Assembly: GCA_902491475.1 (NCBI GenBank)
Contig: CABUHY010000012.1
Location: 6,729 to 70,728 of the forward strand
Direction of reading: 5' to 3'
DNA from: an uncultured Eubacteriales bacterium
GTDB lineage: Bacteria > Bacillota > Clostridia > Oscillospirales > Acutalibacteraceae
Length of the DNA: 64,000 nt
Shown here one piece after another: positions 1 through 9,182 of the stretch. Position 1 is the stretch's first letter. Each line of letters starts with the position of its first letter. The notes beneath the pieces were generated by a model. That model was not told where the DNA came from. It saw nothing but the letters and a program-made list of their open reading frames with translations, and searched no databases. The position numbers were made by a program, and so were the translations under genes.

Positions 1-330
1 TACAGGCAGAGGGTTTTAAGCGGAAATTACGAAGCTTATATCGGAGAGGTAAAGCTTTGCGAAAACTTTGACCTGTCGGCGTTCTTTAACGGTCAGTCGG
101 GTATGTCGGTTGACGCAAACGGAAACTTCGCCTCGGCGTATAGTTCCTTTAAGAGCGGTCAGGCGGATATAAAGGCGGTAAACGACGCCTTCTTTAACGA
201 TATGCCGTTTGTCCCGCTGTGTTACAGAATGGGAATGGCAGCTTATTCAAAGGGCGTTACCCCCGATTTTACATATGCGCCGTTTGACATTTACGGCAAT
301 ATGGAAAACTGGGAAAAAACAGCTCAATAA
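1..330 (+). CDS. Peptide/oligopeptide ABC transporter substrate-binding protein, C-terminal fragment
   Basis: The reading frame is open from base 1 and stops at 330, so only the last 109 residues of a larger protein are present. The end of the fragment has the VPLCYRMGM-type strand and a closing segment typical of the extracellular solute-binding protein family 5 (OppA/DppA-like lipoproteins), which capture peptides outside the membrane for an ABC importer. Intact members are about 500-600 residues, so the start lies well upstream of the window. The call rests on a short C-terminal stretch and the substrate cannot be deduced. It ends 86 bases before the Gls24-like gene and may or may not share its transcript. 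Confidence 0.7.
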   Translation, partial: YRQRVLSGNYEAYIGEVKLCENFDLSAFFNGQSGMSVDANGNFASAYSSFKSGQADIKAVNDAFFNDMPFVPLCYRMGMAAYSKGVTPDFTYAPFDIYGNMENWEKTAQ

Positions 331-362
331 CAAATAATATATGAACTCACATCGTGCCGCAG

Positions 363-399
363 GGCTGTAACGGGGCGAAGCGTGATTTATTTTACAGCC
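363..399. repeat. Inverted repeat between binding-protein gene and Gls24-like gene
   Basis: GGCTGTAA at 363-370 is repeated as TTACAGCC at 392-399, giving an 8-bp stem with a 21-base loop. There is no T-run after it, so it is not a clear intrinsic terminator. It could be an RNA structure in the leader of the Gls24-like gene or chance. Confidence 0.35.
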
Positions 400-416
400 G
401 GAAAGGTTCAGTGAAT

Positions 417-770
417 ATGATTAAATTTGAAAATCATCTCGGCACAACGGAATTGCACGAGCACTATTTTTCAGACCTTATCGGACACACCGTAACTTCG
501 TGTTTCGGCGTTGCGGGAATGGCAAACAGCGGAGCAACGCAAAATCTCCGTCAGTTTATATTCAGACACAACAACTATATCGACCAGGGCGTATCGGTAT
601 ATGCCGAGTCGGACGAGCTTGTTATCGACCTGCATATCATAGTGACCTACGGAGTAAATATCCGGGCTATCGTTGACTCGATTAAGAACAAGGTAAGATA
701 CACCGTTGAAAAATCAACAGGTCATACGGTCAAGAGAATTAACGTCTATGTTGACGGAATGAAGGAATAA
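417..770 (+). CDS. Asp23/Gls24 family envelope stress response protein
   Basis: This 117-residue protein belongs to the Asp23/Gls24 (DUF322, YloU-like) family, small proteins that sit at or near the membrane in Gram-positive bacteria and are linked to envelope stress. The motif ELHEHYFSDLIGHTVTSCFG followed by VAGM is characteristic of the family. I place the start at ATG 417 because the protein then begins MIKFENHLG like relatives; a GTG at 411 and a longer frame from 354 are also open. AAAGGT at about 402 is the only Shine-Dalgarno-like sequence. It lies directly before the FakA/YloV-like gene, the usual yloU-yloV arrangement in Bacillota. Confidence 0.85.
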   Translation: MIKFENHLGTTELHEHYFSDLIGHTVTSCFGVAGMANSGATQNLRQFIFRHNNYIDQGVSVYAESDELVIDLHIIVTYGVNIRAIVDSIKNKVRYTVEKSTGHTVKRINVYVDGMKE

Positions 771-786
771 AATAGGAGTGTATAAA

Positions 787-2445
787 TTGCTTAACGGTCT
801 CATTTTCAAGCAAGCGCTGATTTCGGGCGCAAACAATATAGTAAATCACAGGCAGGAGGTAGACGCACTCAATGTCTTTCCCGTTCCCGACGGCGATACG
901 GGCACAAATATGTCGATGACGATTTCTGCGGCTTCAAGGGAGCTTCAGGTCAGCGAACAGACGGACATTGCGGGCGTATCCGCAAAGGCAGCCGCTGCGC
1001 TTTTGAGAGGCGCAAGGGGAAATTCGGGCGTTATACTCTCGCTTATTTTCAGAGGTATCTCCAACGGCTTTAAGGGTATGGACGAGGCAGACGGCAAAAC
1101 ACTTGCAAGGGCGCTTGAGCTCGGCAAGGAGTCGGCTTACAAGGCGGTTATGAAGCCTACCGAGGGCACTATTCTTACGGTTATCAGAATGGCTGCCGAG
1201 GCGGTCAAGGGCACGGAGGAAACCGATTGTAAGGCGGTGCTTGAAACAGCATACGAAGCGGCCAAGGTCGCACTGATGAAAACACCCGATATGCTTCCCG
1301 TGTTAAAAGAGGCGGGAGTTGTTGACGCAGGCGGTCAGGGCTTTATATTCATACTTGAGGGAATGCTGAGCGTTATTGCGGACGGCAAGACCGTAGAGCC
1401 CGTTGAAACGCTTGAAAAGAAGGACGCCCCCAAGGCCGACAAGAGCATTGTTGCGGCGGCTTCGGGAGATATTAAGTTCGGCTATTGCAGTGAGTTCCTT
1501 ATCAACCGCGAAAAAAACGCACAGTCAAATGCGGCGGCGCTCAAGGCTTATCTTGAATCGATAGGCGACTGCGTGGTTGTTGTTGAGGACGAGGATATTA
1601 TAAAGGTTCATGTTCACTCAAACGAACCCGGTAATGTAATTCAGGCGGCTCTCAAATGCGGTCCGCTTACCAATATAAAAATCGATAATATGCGCTTCCA
1701 GCACAGAAACGCCGAGCTCGGCACGGAAAACGCAAAGAGCGAAGTTCCGCAGACGGAGCAGAATGTTCAGCCCGTTGAGCCGACAAAGGATTACGGCTTC
1801 GTTTCCGTTGCGGCAGGCGACGGCTTTGTCGAGCTGTTTCGGGAATTGGGAGCGGACAATATAGTTTCGGGCGGTCAGACCATGAACCCGAGCACGGACG
1901 ACATACTTTCCGCTATCGAGGCTACGCCCGCACGCCGGGTCTTTGTGCTCCCGAACAACAAGAACATCATTATGGCGGCTGAACAGACAGTAAACCTTGC
2001 AGACAGAAAGGTTTCGGTGCTTCAGACAAAGACCCTTACGCAGGGCGTGAGTGCAATGCTCAATTTTTCGGAAACCGAAGATGTCGAAACAAATCTCCTC
2101 AATATGATGAAGGCGGCAGAGGCGGTGCATACGGCACAGGTTACCTTTGCGGCAAGAGACAGCGAGGCGTTCGGTCAGAAAATTAAAAAGGGACAAATCC
2201 TCGGTATGGAGGACGGAAAAATAACCCTTGTTGAGGATGATATTGTCAACGCCGCATTCCGTACCGCAAGGCGCTTGGTTAAGAAATACAACGGCTCGTT
2301 CATAACCGTATATTACGGCGAAGAGACCGACGAGGTTATGGCAAACCTTTTGAGCGAAAGACTTGCGGAGAGATTTCCGAATGCGGAAATAAATGTAATT
2401 CCGGGCGGACAACCCGTGTACTATTTCATTATATCAGTGGAATAA
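787..2445 (+). CDS. fakA: DAK2/DhaL-domain protein, FakA/YloV-like fatty acid kinase subunit
   Basis: The 552-residue product has the YloV/FakA architecture. An N-terminal DhaL-type ATP-binding domain carries the motif NVFPVPDGDTGTNMS (about residues 27-41) and GARGNSGVILS. A middle linker domain follows, and the C-terminal half resembles DegV/EDD. In staphylococci FakA phosphorylates fatty acids bound by the partner FakB (DegV family), feeding exogenous fatty acids into phospholipid synthesis. No fakB is in this window. I prefer the TTG start at 787: AGGAG at 774-778 is 8 bases before it, whereas an upstream GTG at 778 overlaps the ribosome-binding site. The gene follows the Gls24-like gene and precedes recG, a conserved order. 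Confidence 0.85.
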   Translation: MLNGLIFKQALISGANNIVNHRQEVDALNVFPVPDGDTGTNMSMTISAASRELQVSEQTDIAGVSAKAAAALLRGARGNSGVILSLIFRGISNGFKGMDEADGKTLARALELGKESAYKAVMKPTEGTILTVIRMAAEAVKGTEETDCKAVLETAYEAAKVALMKTPDMLPVLKEAGVVDAGGQGFIFILEGMLSVIADGKTVEPVETLEKKDAPKADKSIVAAASGDIKFGYCSEFLINREKNAQSNAAALKAYLESIGDCVVVVEDEDIIKVHVHSNEPGNVIQAALKCGPLTNIKIDNMRFQHRNAELGTENAKSEVPQTEQNVQPVEPTKDYGFVSVAAGDGFVELFRELGADNIVSGGQTMNPSTDDILSAIEATPARRVFVLPNNKNIIMAAEQTVNLADRKVSVLQTKTLTQGVSAMLNFSETEDVETNLLNMMKAAEAVHTAQVTFAARDSEAFGQKIKKGQILGMEDGKITLVEDDIVNAAFRTARRLVKKYNGSFITVYYGEETDEVMANLLSERLAERFPNAEINVIPGGQPVYYFIISVE

Positions 2446-2455
2446 GAGTGATATT

Positions 2456-4492
2456 ATGAACTTTTCAACCGATATTAAATACTTAAAGGGCGTCGGCAGC
2501 GTCAGGGCGGAGGCTTTTCAAAAGCTTTCCGTCGGCACTGTCGGTGCTCTTTTGCGCTGTTATCCGAGGACATATGAGGATTGGAGCGAGGTTTATCCCA
2601 TAAGGGAAGCCCCGTTTGACACGAATGTCTGCATAAAGGGAATTGTCTGCGACACTCCGACAAAAATCCGTATTCCCGGCGGCACACTGCTTTTCAAAAC
2701 AAGCATTACCGACGGAAACGGTCTTGTCAATCTGACATTTTTCAACAACAAATACATTCAGAATATGCTCAAAGAGGGCGAGGAATATTATTTTTTCGGC
2801 AAGATAACGCAGTCAAAATTCGGCTCGAGAGAAATGGCTTCTCCCGTTTTTTCAACCGCCAAGGAGGCGGCAGGGATAAAGCCCGTCTATCCGCAGACGG
2901 CGGGGCTTAACTCGAAGCTTATTGCAAAATGCGTCAGAAACGCCCTCGACTCGATAGAGGAAATACCCGAGAGCCTGCCTGCCGATATAATATCGGACAA
3001 CTCGCTGTGTTCGCTTGATTTTGCAATACGCAACATTCATTTCCCCGAGAGCTACGAGGCTCTTGAAAAGGCAAGAAACAGACTGATTTTTGAAGAGCTG
3101 TTTATTTTACAGCTCGGGCTTCTGTCGATGAAAAACAAAACGCAGACGCTTAAAACCGACTGCGTGGCAAGCAAGGATTTCACAGAGGAATTCTTCTCGC
3201 TTTTGCCGTTTGAGCCCACTTCGGCACAGAAAAGAGCGGTCGGCGAGGCGCTTGCCGATATGAAATCGGGCGAGCCTATGAACAGGCTTTTGCAGGGCGA
3301 TGTGGGCTCGGGTAAAACCGTGGTTGCGGCGGCGCTCATTTACACCTGCGTTAAAAACGGCTGGCAGTGTGCTATGATGGCGCCGACGGAGGTACTTGCC
3401 GAACAGCATATGCGAACCTTTGAAAAGTTTTTCGGCGGCACGGATATAAGCGTTGACCTTGTTACGGGAAGTATGAAGAAGTCGGAGAAAAATGCCGCAA
3501 AAGCAAGGCTTATAAGCGGAGAAACCGACCTTATTATCGGCACTCACGCTTTAATTCAGGGCGATGTCGAGTTTAAGCGGCTCAGCCTTGTCATAACCGA
3601 CGAGCAGCACCGTTTCGGCGTGGCACAGCGTTCCTCCTTTGCCGCAAAAGGCGACAATCCGCACATCTATGTTATGTCCGCAACGCCCATACCGAGAACG
3701 CTCGCTATGATTATGTACGGCGACTTGAATGTGTCGGTGCTCGACGAGCTGCCGCCCGGTCGAAAAGAGGTTGAAACCTTCTGCGTTGACACGACATATC
3801 ACGAAAGAATATATAAATACATAAAAAAGCATCTTGATGCGGGACTTCAGGGATATATCGTCTGTCCGCTTGTCGAAGAGGGCGAAAACGATAACGACCT
3901 GATAAGCGCCGAAAAATACTGCAAGGATTTGTCGGCAACGGTTTTCAGAAATTACAGGGTCGGCTTACTGCACGGCAAAATGAAGCCCAAGGAAAAGGAC
4001 GAAATAATGCGGAAGTTTTCCTCGGGGGAAATTCAGCTTCTGGTTTCGACGGTTGTAATCGAGGTCGGAGTCGATGTCCCGAACGCCGCAATTATGGTTA
4101 TAGAAAATGCGGAGCGCTTCGGTCTTTCACAGCTTCATCAGCTCCGAGGTCGCATAGGCAGGGGCAGTGAGAAGTCAACCTGTATTCTTGTCTCCGACGC
4201 AAAGGGGGACGAGGCAAAGCAGCGGTTTGAGACTATGTGCTCAACCTCGGACGGATTTAAGATTGCAAATGTTGACCTTGAAATGCGAGGTCCCGGAGAT
4301 TTCTTCGGAAAACGCCAGCACGGTCTGCCGAAGCTGAGGCTTGCCGATGTTATGACGGACACGCATTTGCTTATGAGGGCGCAGAACTGCGCTCAAAGCG
4401 TGATTGCGGACGACAGGGATTTGTCAAAGGAAGAAAACCGCAGATTACGCAGACAGGTGGATAATCTGTTCAGGGAGAATTACGGCTCATGA
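2456..4492 (+). CDS. recG: ATP-dependent DNA helicase RecG
   Basis: RecG remodels stalled replication forks and recombination intermediates by driving branch migration. The 678-residue protein is of normal length. It has the N-terminal wedge/OB region (YLKGVGSVRAEAFQKL), then a Superfamily 2 helicase core with Walker A GDVGSGKT at residues 281-288, the DEQH box at 382-385 followed by RFGV, and the late motif QLRGRIGRGSEKSTC. The start ATG at 2456 is 11 bases after the fakA-like stop, so the two are probably co-transcribed. A strong promoter begins just after the stop codon, which suggests the transcription unit ends about here, although no terminator hairpin is obvious. Confidence 0.95.
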   Translation: MNFSTDIKYLKGVGSVRAEAFQKLSVGTVGALLRCYPRTYEDWSEVYPIREAPFDTNVCIKGIVCDTPTKIRIPGGTLLFKTSITDGNGLVNLTFFNNKYIQNMLKEGEEYYFFGKITQSKFGSREMASPVFSTAKEAAGIKPVYPQTAGLNSKLIAKCVRNALDSIEEIPESLPADIISDNSLCSLDFAIRNIHFPESYEALEKARNRLIFEELFILQLGLLSMKNKTQTLKTDCVASKDFTEEFFSLLPFEPTSAQKRAVGEALADMKSGEPMNRLLQGDVGSGKTVVAAALIYTCVKNGWQCAMMAPTEVLAEQHMRTFEKFFGGTDISVDLVTGSMKKSEKNAAKARLISGETDLIIGTHALIQGDVEFKRLSLVITDEQHRFGVAQRSSFAAKGDNPHIYVMSATPIPRTLAMIMYGDLNVSVLDELPPGRKEVETFCVDTTYHERIYKYIKKHLDAGLQGYIVCPLVEEGENDNDLISAEKYCKDLSATVFRNYRVGLLHGKMKPKEKDEIMRKFSSGEIQLLVSTVVIEVGVDVPNAAIMVIENAERFGLSQLHQLRGRIGRGSEKSTCILVSDAKGDEAKQRFETMCSTSDGFKIANVDLEMRGPGDFFGKRQHGLPKLRLADVMTDTHLLMRAQNCAQSVIADDRDLSKEENRRLRRQVDNLFRENYGS

Positions 4493-4500
4493 CCCTTTGC

Positions 4501-4529
4501 TTGAAATTGTAACGAAAATATGGTATAAT
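4501..4529 (+). promoter_or_regulatory. Sigma-A-type promoter for M23 peptidase gene
   Basis: TTGAAA at 4501-4506 and a perfect TATAAT at 4524-4529 are separated by 17 bases. Transcription would begin near 4536, about 33 bases before the start codon. Confidence 0.75.
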
Positions 4530-4568
4530 AACTTTTATCATAATTTTGTATGATTTCACGGAGATATT

Positions 4569-6287
4569 ATGTTTGATTTGATTTATAAAAAACTGTATAT
4601 TCTCGGTCTCTACACCGCAAGGTATGTATCAAGATTTTTCAAGTCTCTCGGCAGATTGATTATGAAGCCGTTGAAGGCTTTGTCTGCCGTGCTCTTTGCG
4701 GCTTTTGTGGTTGCGGACAGGTTCGTTTTAAGCTCCGCAAGGTATGTGAATTCCGAGATTAAAGAGCTTTTCGGCGATATAAAGCGTGTGTTCGGAAAGC
4801 TCGTGGCGATATTCAAGCAGGATAAAACAGAAGGTGCGGACACTTTCAAGACCTATGTCAAAAAGGCTTTTCAGCGCCACGGCGTTGTATTTTCGTTCTT
4901 TACCAACATTGTAACTCCCGTTGCGGCACTTGTGGTCTTAATTGCCACGGTGCGTTATTGGAGCAATATGAATTTGGCGCTCAAAATAACCTATAACAAT
5001 GCGGATATAGGCTATGTAAGCTCCGAGTCGGTCTATCTTGAAGCCGAGGACAAGGCCTCCGAAAGGCTTGAAACGGCAATCGCCGCTAATGACGGCGAGG
5101 CACTTATCAAGAACGCCGAATATAAGATAGTTCCCGTCAAGCTTAACGATATGAAGGACTCAGAGGCTATCTGCGACAAGATAATCGAGTATTCCAACAA
5201 GGATATTACAAACGCCTGCGGAATATATATCGACGGGGAGTTCCTCTGTGCCGTTAAGAACGAGACGGACGCCACGACGGTTTTCGACAATATTCTTACA
5301 AACTATGACGCAGGAGACGACAATGCGATTGTCAGCTTCGTTGAGAATATCGAATATGTTCAGGGACTTTATCCCGATGACGACAACACCATATGGGCGG
5401 CTGACCGTTTGAGCGAAAAGCTTGCTTCCAAGAAGAGCGAAGCGGTCTATTACACGGTTGCTTCGGGCGATACGGTTTCGGGAATTGCCCAGAAATACGG
5501 AATTTCGACCTCAAAGCTATTTGAGTTAAACCCCGGCTTGCAGGAAAAAATTCATATAGGCGACAGAATACTTATTTCAAGCGAGGTAAACTTCGTCCGT
5601 GTTCAGGTCACAAAGACCGAAGTAAGAACGGTTTCGGTACCGTACAATACGGTCAAGGTCGAGAACCCGAGTATGTACAAGGGTACAAGCAAGACCGTCA
5701 CAAAGGGCGAAAACGGCGAACAGCAGATAACCGAGCTTGTAACCTATATCGACGGCGTACGGGTTTCGTCAAAAGAGGTTTCGAGAGTTACCACGAAAGA
5801 GGCTGTTGACGAGAAAATTCAGGTCGGCTCAAAGACATATTCTTCGGGCTACGGCAGTATCAAGAGCTACGGCGGTACGGTTCAGTCCTACGGCGGAAAG
5901 TTCGTATGGCCTGCAATCGGCGCTTACAGCGTATCTTCGGGCTTCGGATACAGGCACGGACGGCTTCACGGCGGTATAGATATTGTTAAGCCCGGCGGCA
6001 ACAGTACGGGATGTCCCGTTGTTGCGGCGGCTTCGGGTACTGTCGTTTCGGCAGGCTATCATCCGAGCTGGGGATATAATGTTCTTATCAATCACGGCAA
6101 CGGCTTGCAGACAAGATATGCGCATATGATACCCGGTTCACTTAGGGTATCGGCAGGTCAGTCGGTATCGGCAGGTCAGCAGTTGGGTAATATCGGTTCC
6201 TCGGGTAATGTTACGGGACCGCACCTCCACTTTGAGGTTTATGTAAACGGAACGAGAGTAAACCCCGCACCGTATCTCGGAAGATAA
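4569..6287 (+). CDS. Membrane-anchored LysM-G5-M23 family metallopeptidase
   Basis: This 572-residue protein is predicted to cut peptidoglycan cross-bridges or stem peptides from outside the membrane. A basic N-terminal region of about 110 residues precedes one membrane segment (about 113-130, VTPVAALVVLIATV). A mixed extracellular region follows, then a LysM peptidoglycan-binding domain (about 294-338), a G5-like domain (about 343-420) and a C-terminal M23 (LytM/NlpD) domain (about 453-570). The zinc-binding pattern is intact: H467 and D471 in HGGID, and HLH at 552-554. It has its own promoter and an intrinsic terminator, so it is a single-gene unit. The long cytoplasmic N-terminus is unusual for the family and could link the enzyme to an internal partner; that is speculation. 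Confidence 0.88.
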   Translation: MFDLIYKKLYILGLYTARYVSRFFKSLGRLIMKPLKALSAVLFAAFVVADRFVLSSARYVNSEIKELFGDIKRVFGKLVAIFKQDKTEGADTFKTYVKKAFQRHGVVFSFFTNIVTPVAALVVLIATVRYWSNMNLALKITYNNADIGYVSSESVYLEAEDKASERLETAIAANDGEALIKNAEYKIVPVKLNDMKDSEAICDKIIEYSNKDITNACGIYIDGEFLCAVKNETDATTVFDNILTNYDAGDDNAIVSFVENIEYVQGLYPDDDNTIWAADRLSEKLASKKSEAVYYTVASGDTVSGIAQKYGISTSKLFELNPGLQEKIHIGDRILISSEVNFVRVQVTKTEVRTVSVPYNTVKVENPSMYKGTSKTVTKGENGEQQITELVTYIDGVRVSSKEVSRVTTKEAVDEKIQVGSKTYSSGYGSIKSYGGTVQSYGGKFVWPAIGAYSVSSGFGYRHGRLHGGIDIVKPGGNSTGCPVVAAASGTVVSAGYHPSWGYNVLINHGNGLQTRYAHMIPGSLRVSAGQSVSAGQQLGNIGSSGNVTGPHLHFEVYVNGTRVNPAPYLGR

Positions 6288-6293
6288 AATTTT

Positions 6294-6326
6294 AACGGAC
6301 AGAAAAGAGCTTTCTGTCCGTTTTTT
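6294..6326 (+). terminator. Intrinsic terminator after M23 peptidase gene
   Basis: AACGGACAGAAA (6294-6305) pairs with TTTCTGTCCGTT (6311-6322) around a 5-base loop and is followed by a T-run to 6326. Confidence 0.85.
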
Positions 6327-6343
6327 GAAAGACGGAGAAAAAT

Positions 6344-7693
6344 ATGTCCCTTGTTAAAAATCAGGAAATAGAATTGCAGATAGAGTCGTTCTCCTCGGAG
6401 GGCAGCGGCGTAGGACACTATGACAAAATGGCGGTGTTCGTAAACGGTGCGGCGGCAGGAGACAGGGCTCTTGTGCATATAATAAAGGTTAAAAAGACCT
6501 ATGCCGTCGGCAAGGCGGTAAAAATACTCAAGCCGTCAAAGGACAGGATTGCCCCCGATTGCGAGGTTTCCGCCTCGTGCGGCGGCTGCGCTTTCCGTCA
6601 TATAAAATATGAGGCGGAGCTTGAAATGAAGCGCCAAAAGGTCGAGAATGCTTTTTTGAGAATAGGCGGAATCGATAAAAAGGTCGATGAAACGATAGGA
6701 GCAGACGAGCTTGTCGGCTACCGTAACAAGGCGGAATATCCCGTAGGCTTTGACGGCAGGCTTAAAATCGGATTTTATGCCGCTCACACGCACAGAATCG
6801 TCGATTGTCCGCAGTGTGTTTTACAGCCCGAGGTCTTTTCGGATATAGTAAAGACGGTAAGGAAATGGATAGTCGAATACGGCATTTCCGTTTACGACCC
6901 CGAAACGGGCAAGGGGATAATCAGGCATATTTATATAAGGCAGGGCACGGTAACAAAGGAAATTATGGTGTGCCTTGTAATAAATGCCGACGATTTGCCG
7001 AAAAAGGAAAAATTGCTTGAACGCCTGCTCGTCATAGACGATATAAAGAGCGTTGTTATAAACATAAACAAGGAAAAAACAAATGTTATACTCGGCAGGG
7101 AGTGCAAAACCGTTTGGGGCGACGATTATATCTATGATGTGCTCTGCGGAGTGAAAATAAGGCTTTCGCCGCTTTCGTTTTATCAGGTAAATCACGCACA
7201 GGCGCAAAGGCTTTACGGGCGTGCAAAGGAATACGCAGACCTCACGGGTAGCGAAACGCTTCTTGATATGTACTGCGGTGCGGGAACTATCGGGCTTTCG
7301 ATGGCTGACAGCTGTAAAGGGGTAATCGGCGTCGAGATAATAGAACAGGCGGTCGGCGACGCAAAGGTAAATGCGGAAATAAACGGTATTGAAAATGCGG
7401 AGTTTTACTGTGCGGATGCGGCAGAGGCGGCGCAAATGCTAAAAGAGAAGGGGATAAGACCCGAGGTTGTCGTGCTTGACCCGCCGAGAAAGGGCTGCGA
7501 CGCCTCGCTTGTGGAGACGGTCTGCAAAATGCAGCCCGACAGAGTGGTTTATGTTTCCTGCGACCCTGCAACACTCGCAAGAGACTGCAAGCTGTTCGGA
7601 GAATTGGGCTACAAGGCAGAAAAGCTTACGGCGGTTGACCTCTTCCCGAGAACCGTGCATGTGGAAAGCGTTGCGAAGCTTGTCAGGAAGTGA
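6344..7693 (+). CDS. 23S rRNA (uracil-5-)-methyltransferase, RlmD/RlmCD family
   Basis: This 449-residue enzyme belongs to the RumA/TrmA family, which methylates C5 of uridine in 23S rRNA using S-adenosylmethionine. An N-terminal TRAM domain (about residues 1-60) is followed by the iron-sulfur cluster cysteines C73, C79 and C82 (CGGC) and a CPQC pair at 155-158. The C-terminal Rossmann methyltransferase has DMYCGAGTIGLS, LDPPRKGC and the catalytic cysteine in YVSCDPATLARD (C406). Whether it modifies U1939, U747 or both, as RlmCD of Bacillus does, cannot be told from sequence alone. It lies 17 bases after the preceding terminator with no strong promoter seen, so readthrough or a weak promoter must drive it. 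Confidence 0.9.
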   Translation: MSLVKNQEIELQIESFSSEGSGVGHYDKMAVFVNGAAAGDRALVHIIKVKKTYAVGKAVKILKPSKDRIAPDCEVSASCGGCAFRHIKYEAELEMKRQKVENAFLRIGGIDKKVDETIGADELVGYRNKAEYPVGFDGRLKIGFYAAHTHRIVDCPQCVLQPEVFSDIVKTVRKWIVEYGISVYDPETGKGIIRHIYIRQGTVTKEIMVCLVINADDLPKKEKLLERLLVIDDIKSVVININKEKTNVILGRECKTVWGDDYIYDVLCGVKIRLSPLSFYQVNHAQAQRLYGRAKEYADLTGSETLLDMYCGAGTIGLSMADSCKGVIGVEIIEQAVGDAKVNAEINGIENAEFYCADAAEAAQMLKEKGIRPEVVVLDPPRKGCDASLVETVCKMQPDRVVYVSCDPATLARDCKLFGELGYKAEKLTAVDLFPRTVHVESVAKLVRK

Positions 7694-7734
7694 CAAAAGC
7701 GCTCATACGGGCGAATGAAAAATGAATAATGAAG

Positions 7735-8010
7735 AATGAAAAATTGCGGGTGCTTCGCACGTCGTCGTTTGCTCCGTATCGTTCGCAAATCTTCCTTTTC
7801 CGCAAAAGTCGGTATGAATAGCACGGTAGGGCGGGGGCTTGCTCCCGCCGAAATTTTATATGAAATCATCCGAGAAGTTCCGCTCCCTCTCCGGACAACA
7901 TATGTTTGTACTAAATTTTCAATTTGCTATAAGCCGAAAACTATTATAAGCACGCTGATTTTTTCGGCGGGAGCAAGCCCCCGCCCTACGCTATCGGCAA
8001 ATATGAAATT
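7735..8010. repeat. Composite dispersed repeat with 28-bp perfect terminal inverted repeats
   Basis: The 489-base gap 7694-8182 holds no convincing gene. Its left part (7735-7815) contains the TGCTTCGCAC...TTTGCTCCGTATCGTTCGC module that recurs near 13.9, 15.9 and 40.4 kb. A GC-rich palindromic unit (core GGGCGGGGGCTTGCTCCC) at 7827-7854 is repeated as an exact reverse complement at 7962-7989, enclosing about 107 bases of AT-richer sequence. The segment starting ATGAAATCATCCGAGAAG after the left arm is also echoed, with changes, as ATGAAATTATCCGGAAGG after the right arm. Open frames across it are products of the repeat, not genes. Confidence 0.75.
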
Positions 8011-8119
8011 ATCCGGAAGGTTTCGTTTCCTTGCACCCTTGCGGTGCGTAAATACGGGCAAAAACGCTTTAATATCACAAATTGCAACGGAAAAGCGACA
8101 AATTGTAAAGCCCGGTTGG

Positions 8120-8148
8120 TGGCATGCAACCGAAGCGGGAGGTATAAT
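8120..8148 (+). promoter_or_regulatory. Possible promoter of the membrane XRE regulator
   Basis: TATAAT at 8143-8148 is perfect, but the -35 region is weak (TGGCAT at 8120-8125, spacing 17). GGTTG (8114-8118) and CAACC (8127-8131) form an inverted repeat over the -35 area, a plausible operator for the adjacent HTH protein. Confidence 0.45.
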
Positions 8149-8182
8149 TAAGGCATAAAACAAACAACACGGAGGTTGGGTT

Positions 8183-9175
8183 ATGATTTTAGCCGACAAG
8201 ATTATCAACGAAAGAAAAAAGAACGGTTGGTCGCAGGAGGAGCTGGCACAGAGGCTGTCGGTTTCGAGACAATCGATTTCAAAATGGGAGGGCGCACAGG
8301 CTGTTCCCGATTTACAGAAAATTATAAAAATGGCAGAGATATTCGGCGTATCTACCGACTATCTCCTCAAAGACGAATTAGAGCCCAATGACGCCGCAGG
8401 GTATTCCGAAAACACCTTTAAGGACAGCACGGAACTTCGCAAGGTTACAATGAAAGAGGCGAACGCCTACCTTGAAACCGTGAGAAAAACGGCTCCGATG
8501 ACGGCGCTGGGCGTTACGCTTTGCATATGCTCGCCGATAACGCTTATCGCACTTACAGGTATAAGCGAGTTTTATATGGTTATTCCCGAGGGACTTGCCG
8601 CAGGCATAGGCGTGGCTATGCTCTTGCTGAGCGTTGCAACGGCGGTGTATATGTTCATTATGAGCTCTGCGAAGAAAAAGGAATTCGCATTCCTTGAAAA
8701 GGAAGCTTTTGAGACGGAATACGGCGTTGTCGGAATGGTAAGGGAAAAGCGCTCGGAATACGCTCCCACCCACACAAGGAAAATCGCTCTCGGAGTGGTT
8801 ATGTGCATTTTAAGTGCCGTTCCGCTTGTCCTTGTTGCGTGTATGTCGGATGAGAGAAATGTCGAATTGCTTGCGGTCGCATGCGTAGGATTTTTACTCT
8901 TGCTTGTCTCATACGGTGTTAATTTTATAGTCAGCACCTGTATTATCGAGGGTTCGTTTGACAAGCTTTTGCAGGAAAACGACTATACGCTCGAATCAAA
9001 AAAGAGCAATGCTTTTATTGAGAAAATATCGGGCGTTTACTGGAGCGTTGTAATTGCAGGCTATCTCGGTTGGAGCTTCCTGTCGGGCAGATGGGATATA
9101 ACCTGGATGGTATGGCCCGTTGCAGGCGTGCTTTTCGGAGCGGTTTCGGGAATTATAAAGGCGTTTGATAAATAA
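8183..9175 (+). CDS. XRE-family transcriptional regulator with six-segment membrane domain
   Basis: Residues 4-62 form a Cro/C1-type helix-turn-helix (QEELAQRLSVSRQSISKWEGAQAVPD). After a short linker, about six hydrophobic segments follow (roughly 105-127, 136-160, 201-221, 229-252, 283-300, 304-324). A membrane-tethered DNA-binding protein of this type is common in Clostridia, but its signals are unknown. The start is supported by GGAGG about 8 bases upstream. It is a single-gene unit with its own likely promoter and a strong shared terminator. Targets cannot be named; autoregulation is plausible given the inverted repeat at its promoter. Confidence 0.82.
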   Translation: MILADKIINERKKNGWSQEELAQRLSVSRQSISKWEGAQAVPDLQKIIKMAEIFGVSTDYLLKDELEPNDAAGYSENTFKDSTELRKVTMKEANAYLETVRKTAPMTALGVTLCICSPITLIALTGISEFYMVIPEGLAAGIGVAMLLLSVATAVYMFIMSSAKKKEFAFLEKEAFETEYGVVGMVREKRSEYAPTHTRKIALGVVMCILSAVPLVLVACMSDERNVELLAVACVGFLLLLVSYGVNFIVSTCIIEGSFDKLLQENDYTLESKKSNAFIEKISGVYWSVVIAGYLGWSFLSGRWDITWMVWPVAGVLFGAVSGIIKAFDK

Positions 9176-9182
9176 AACCAAA

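Noticed and set aside
363..399. Intrinsic terminator before the Gls24-like gene
   Set aside because: The inverted repeat has a long loop and no following T-run, so I list it only as an inverted repeat.
1618..2412. 264-codon open frame on the minus strand opposite the fakA-like gene
   Set aside because: It lies entirely within a well-supported gene and its protein is basic and cysteine-rich without any motif; a codon-bias shadow.
7736..8158. 140-codon open frame in the gap after rlmD
   Set aside because: It runs through the palindromic repeat units (coding for GASPRPT-type peptides that appear wherever the repeat is open) and lacks a start context.
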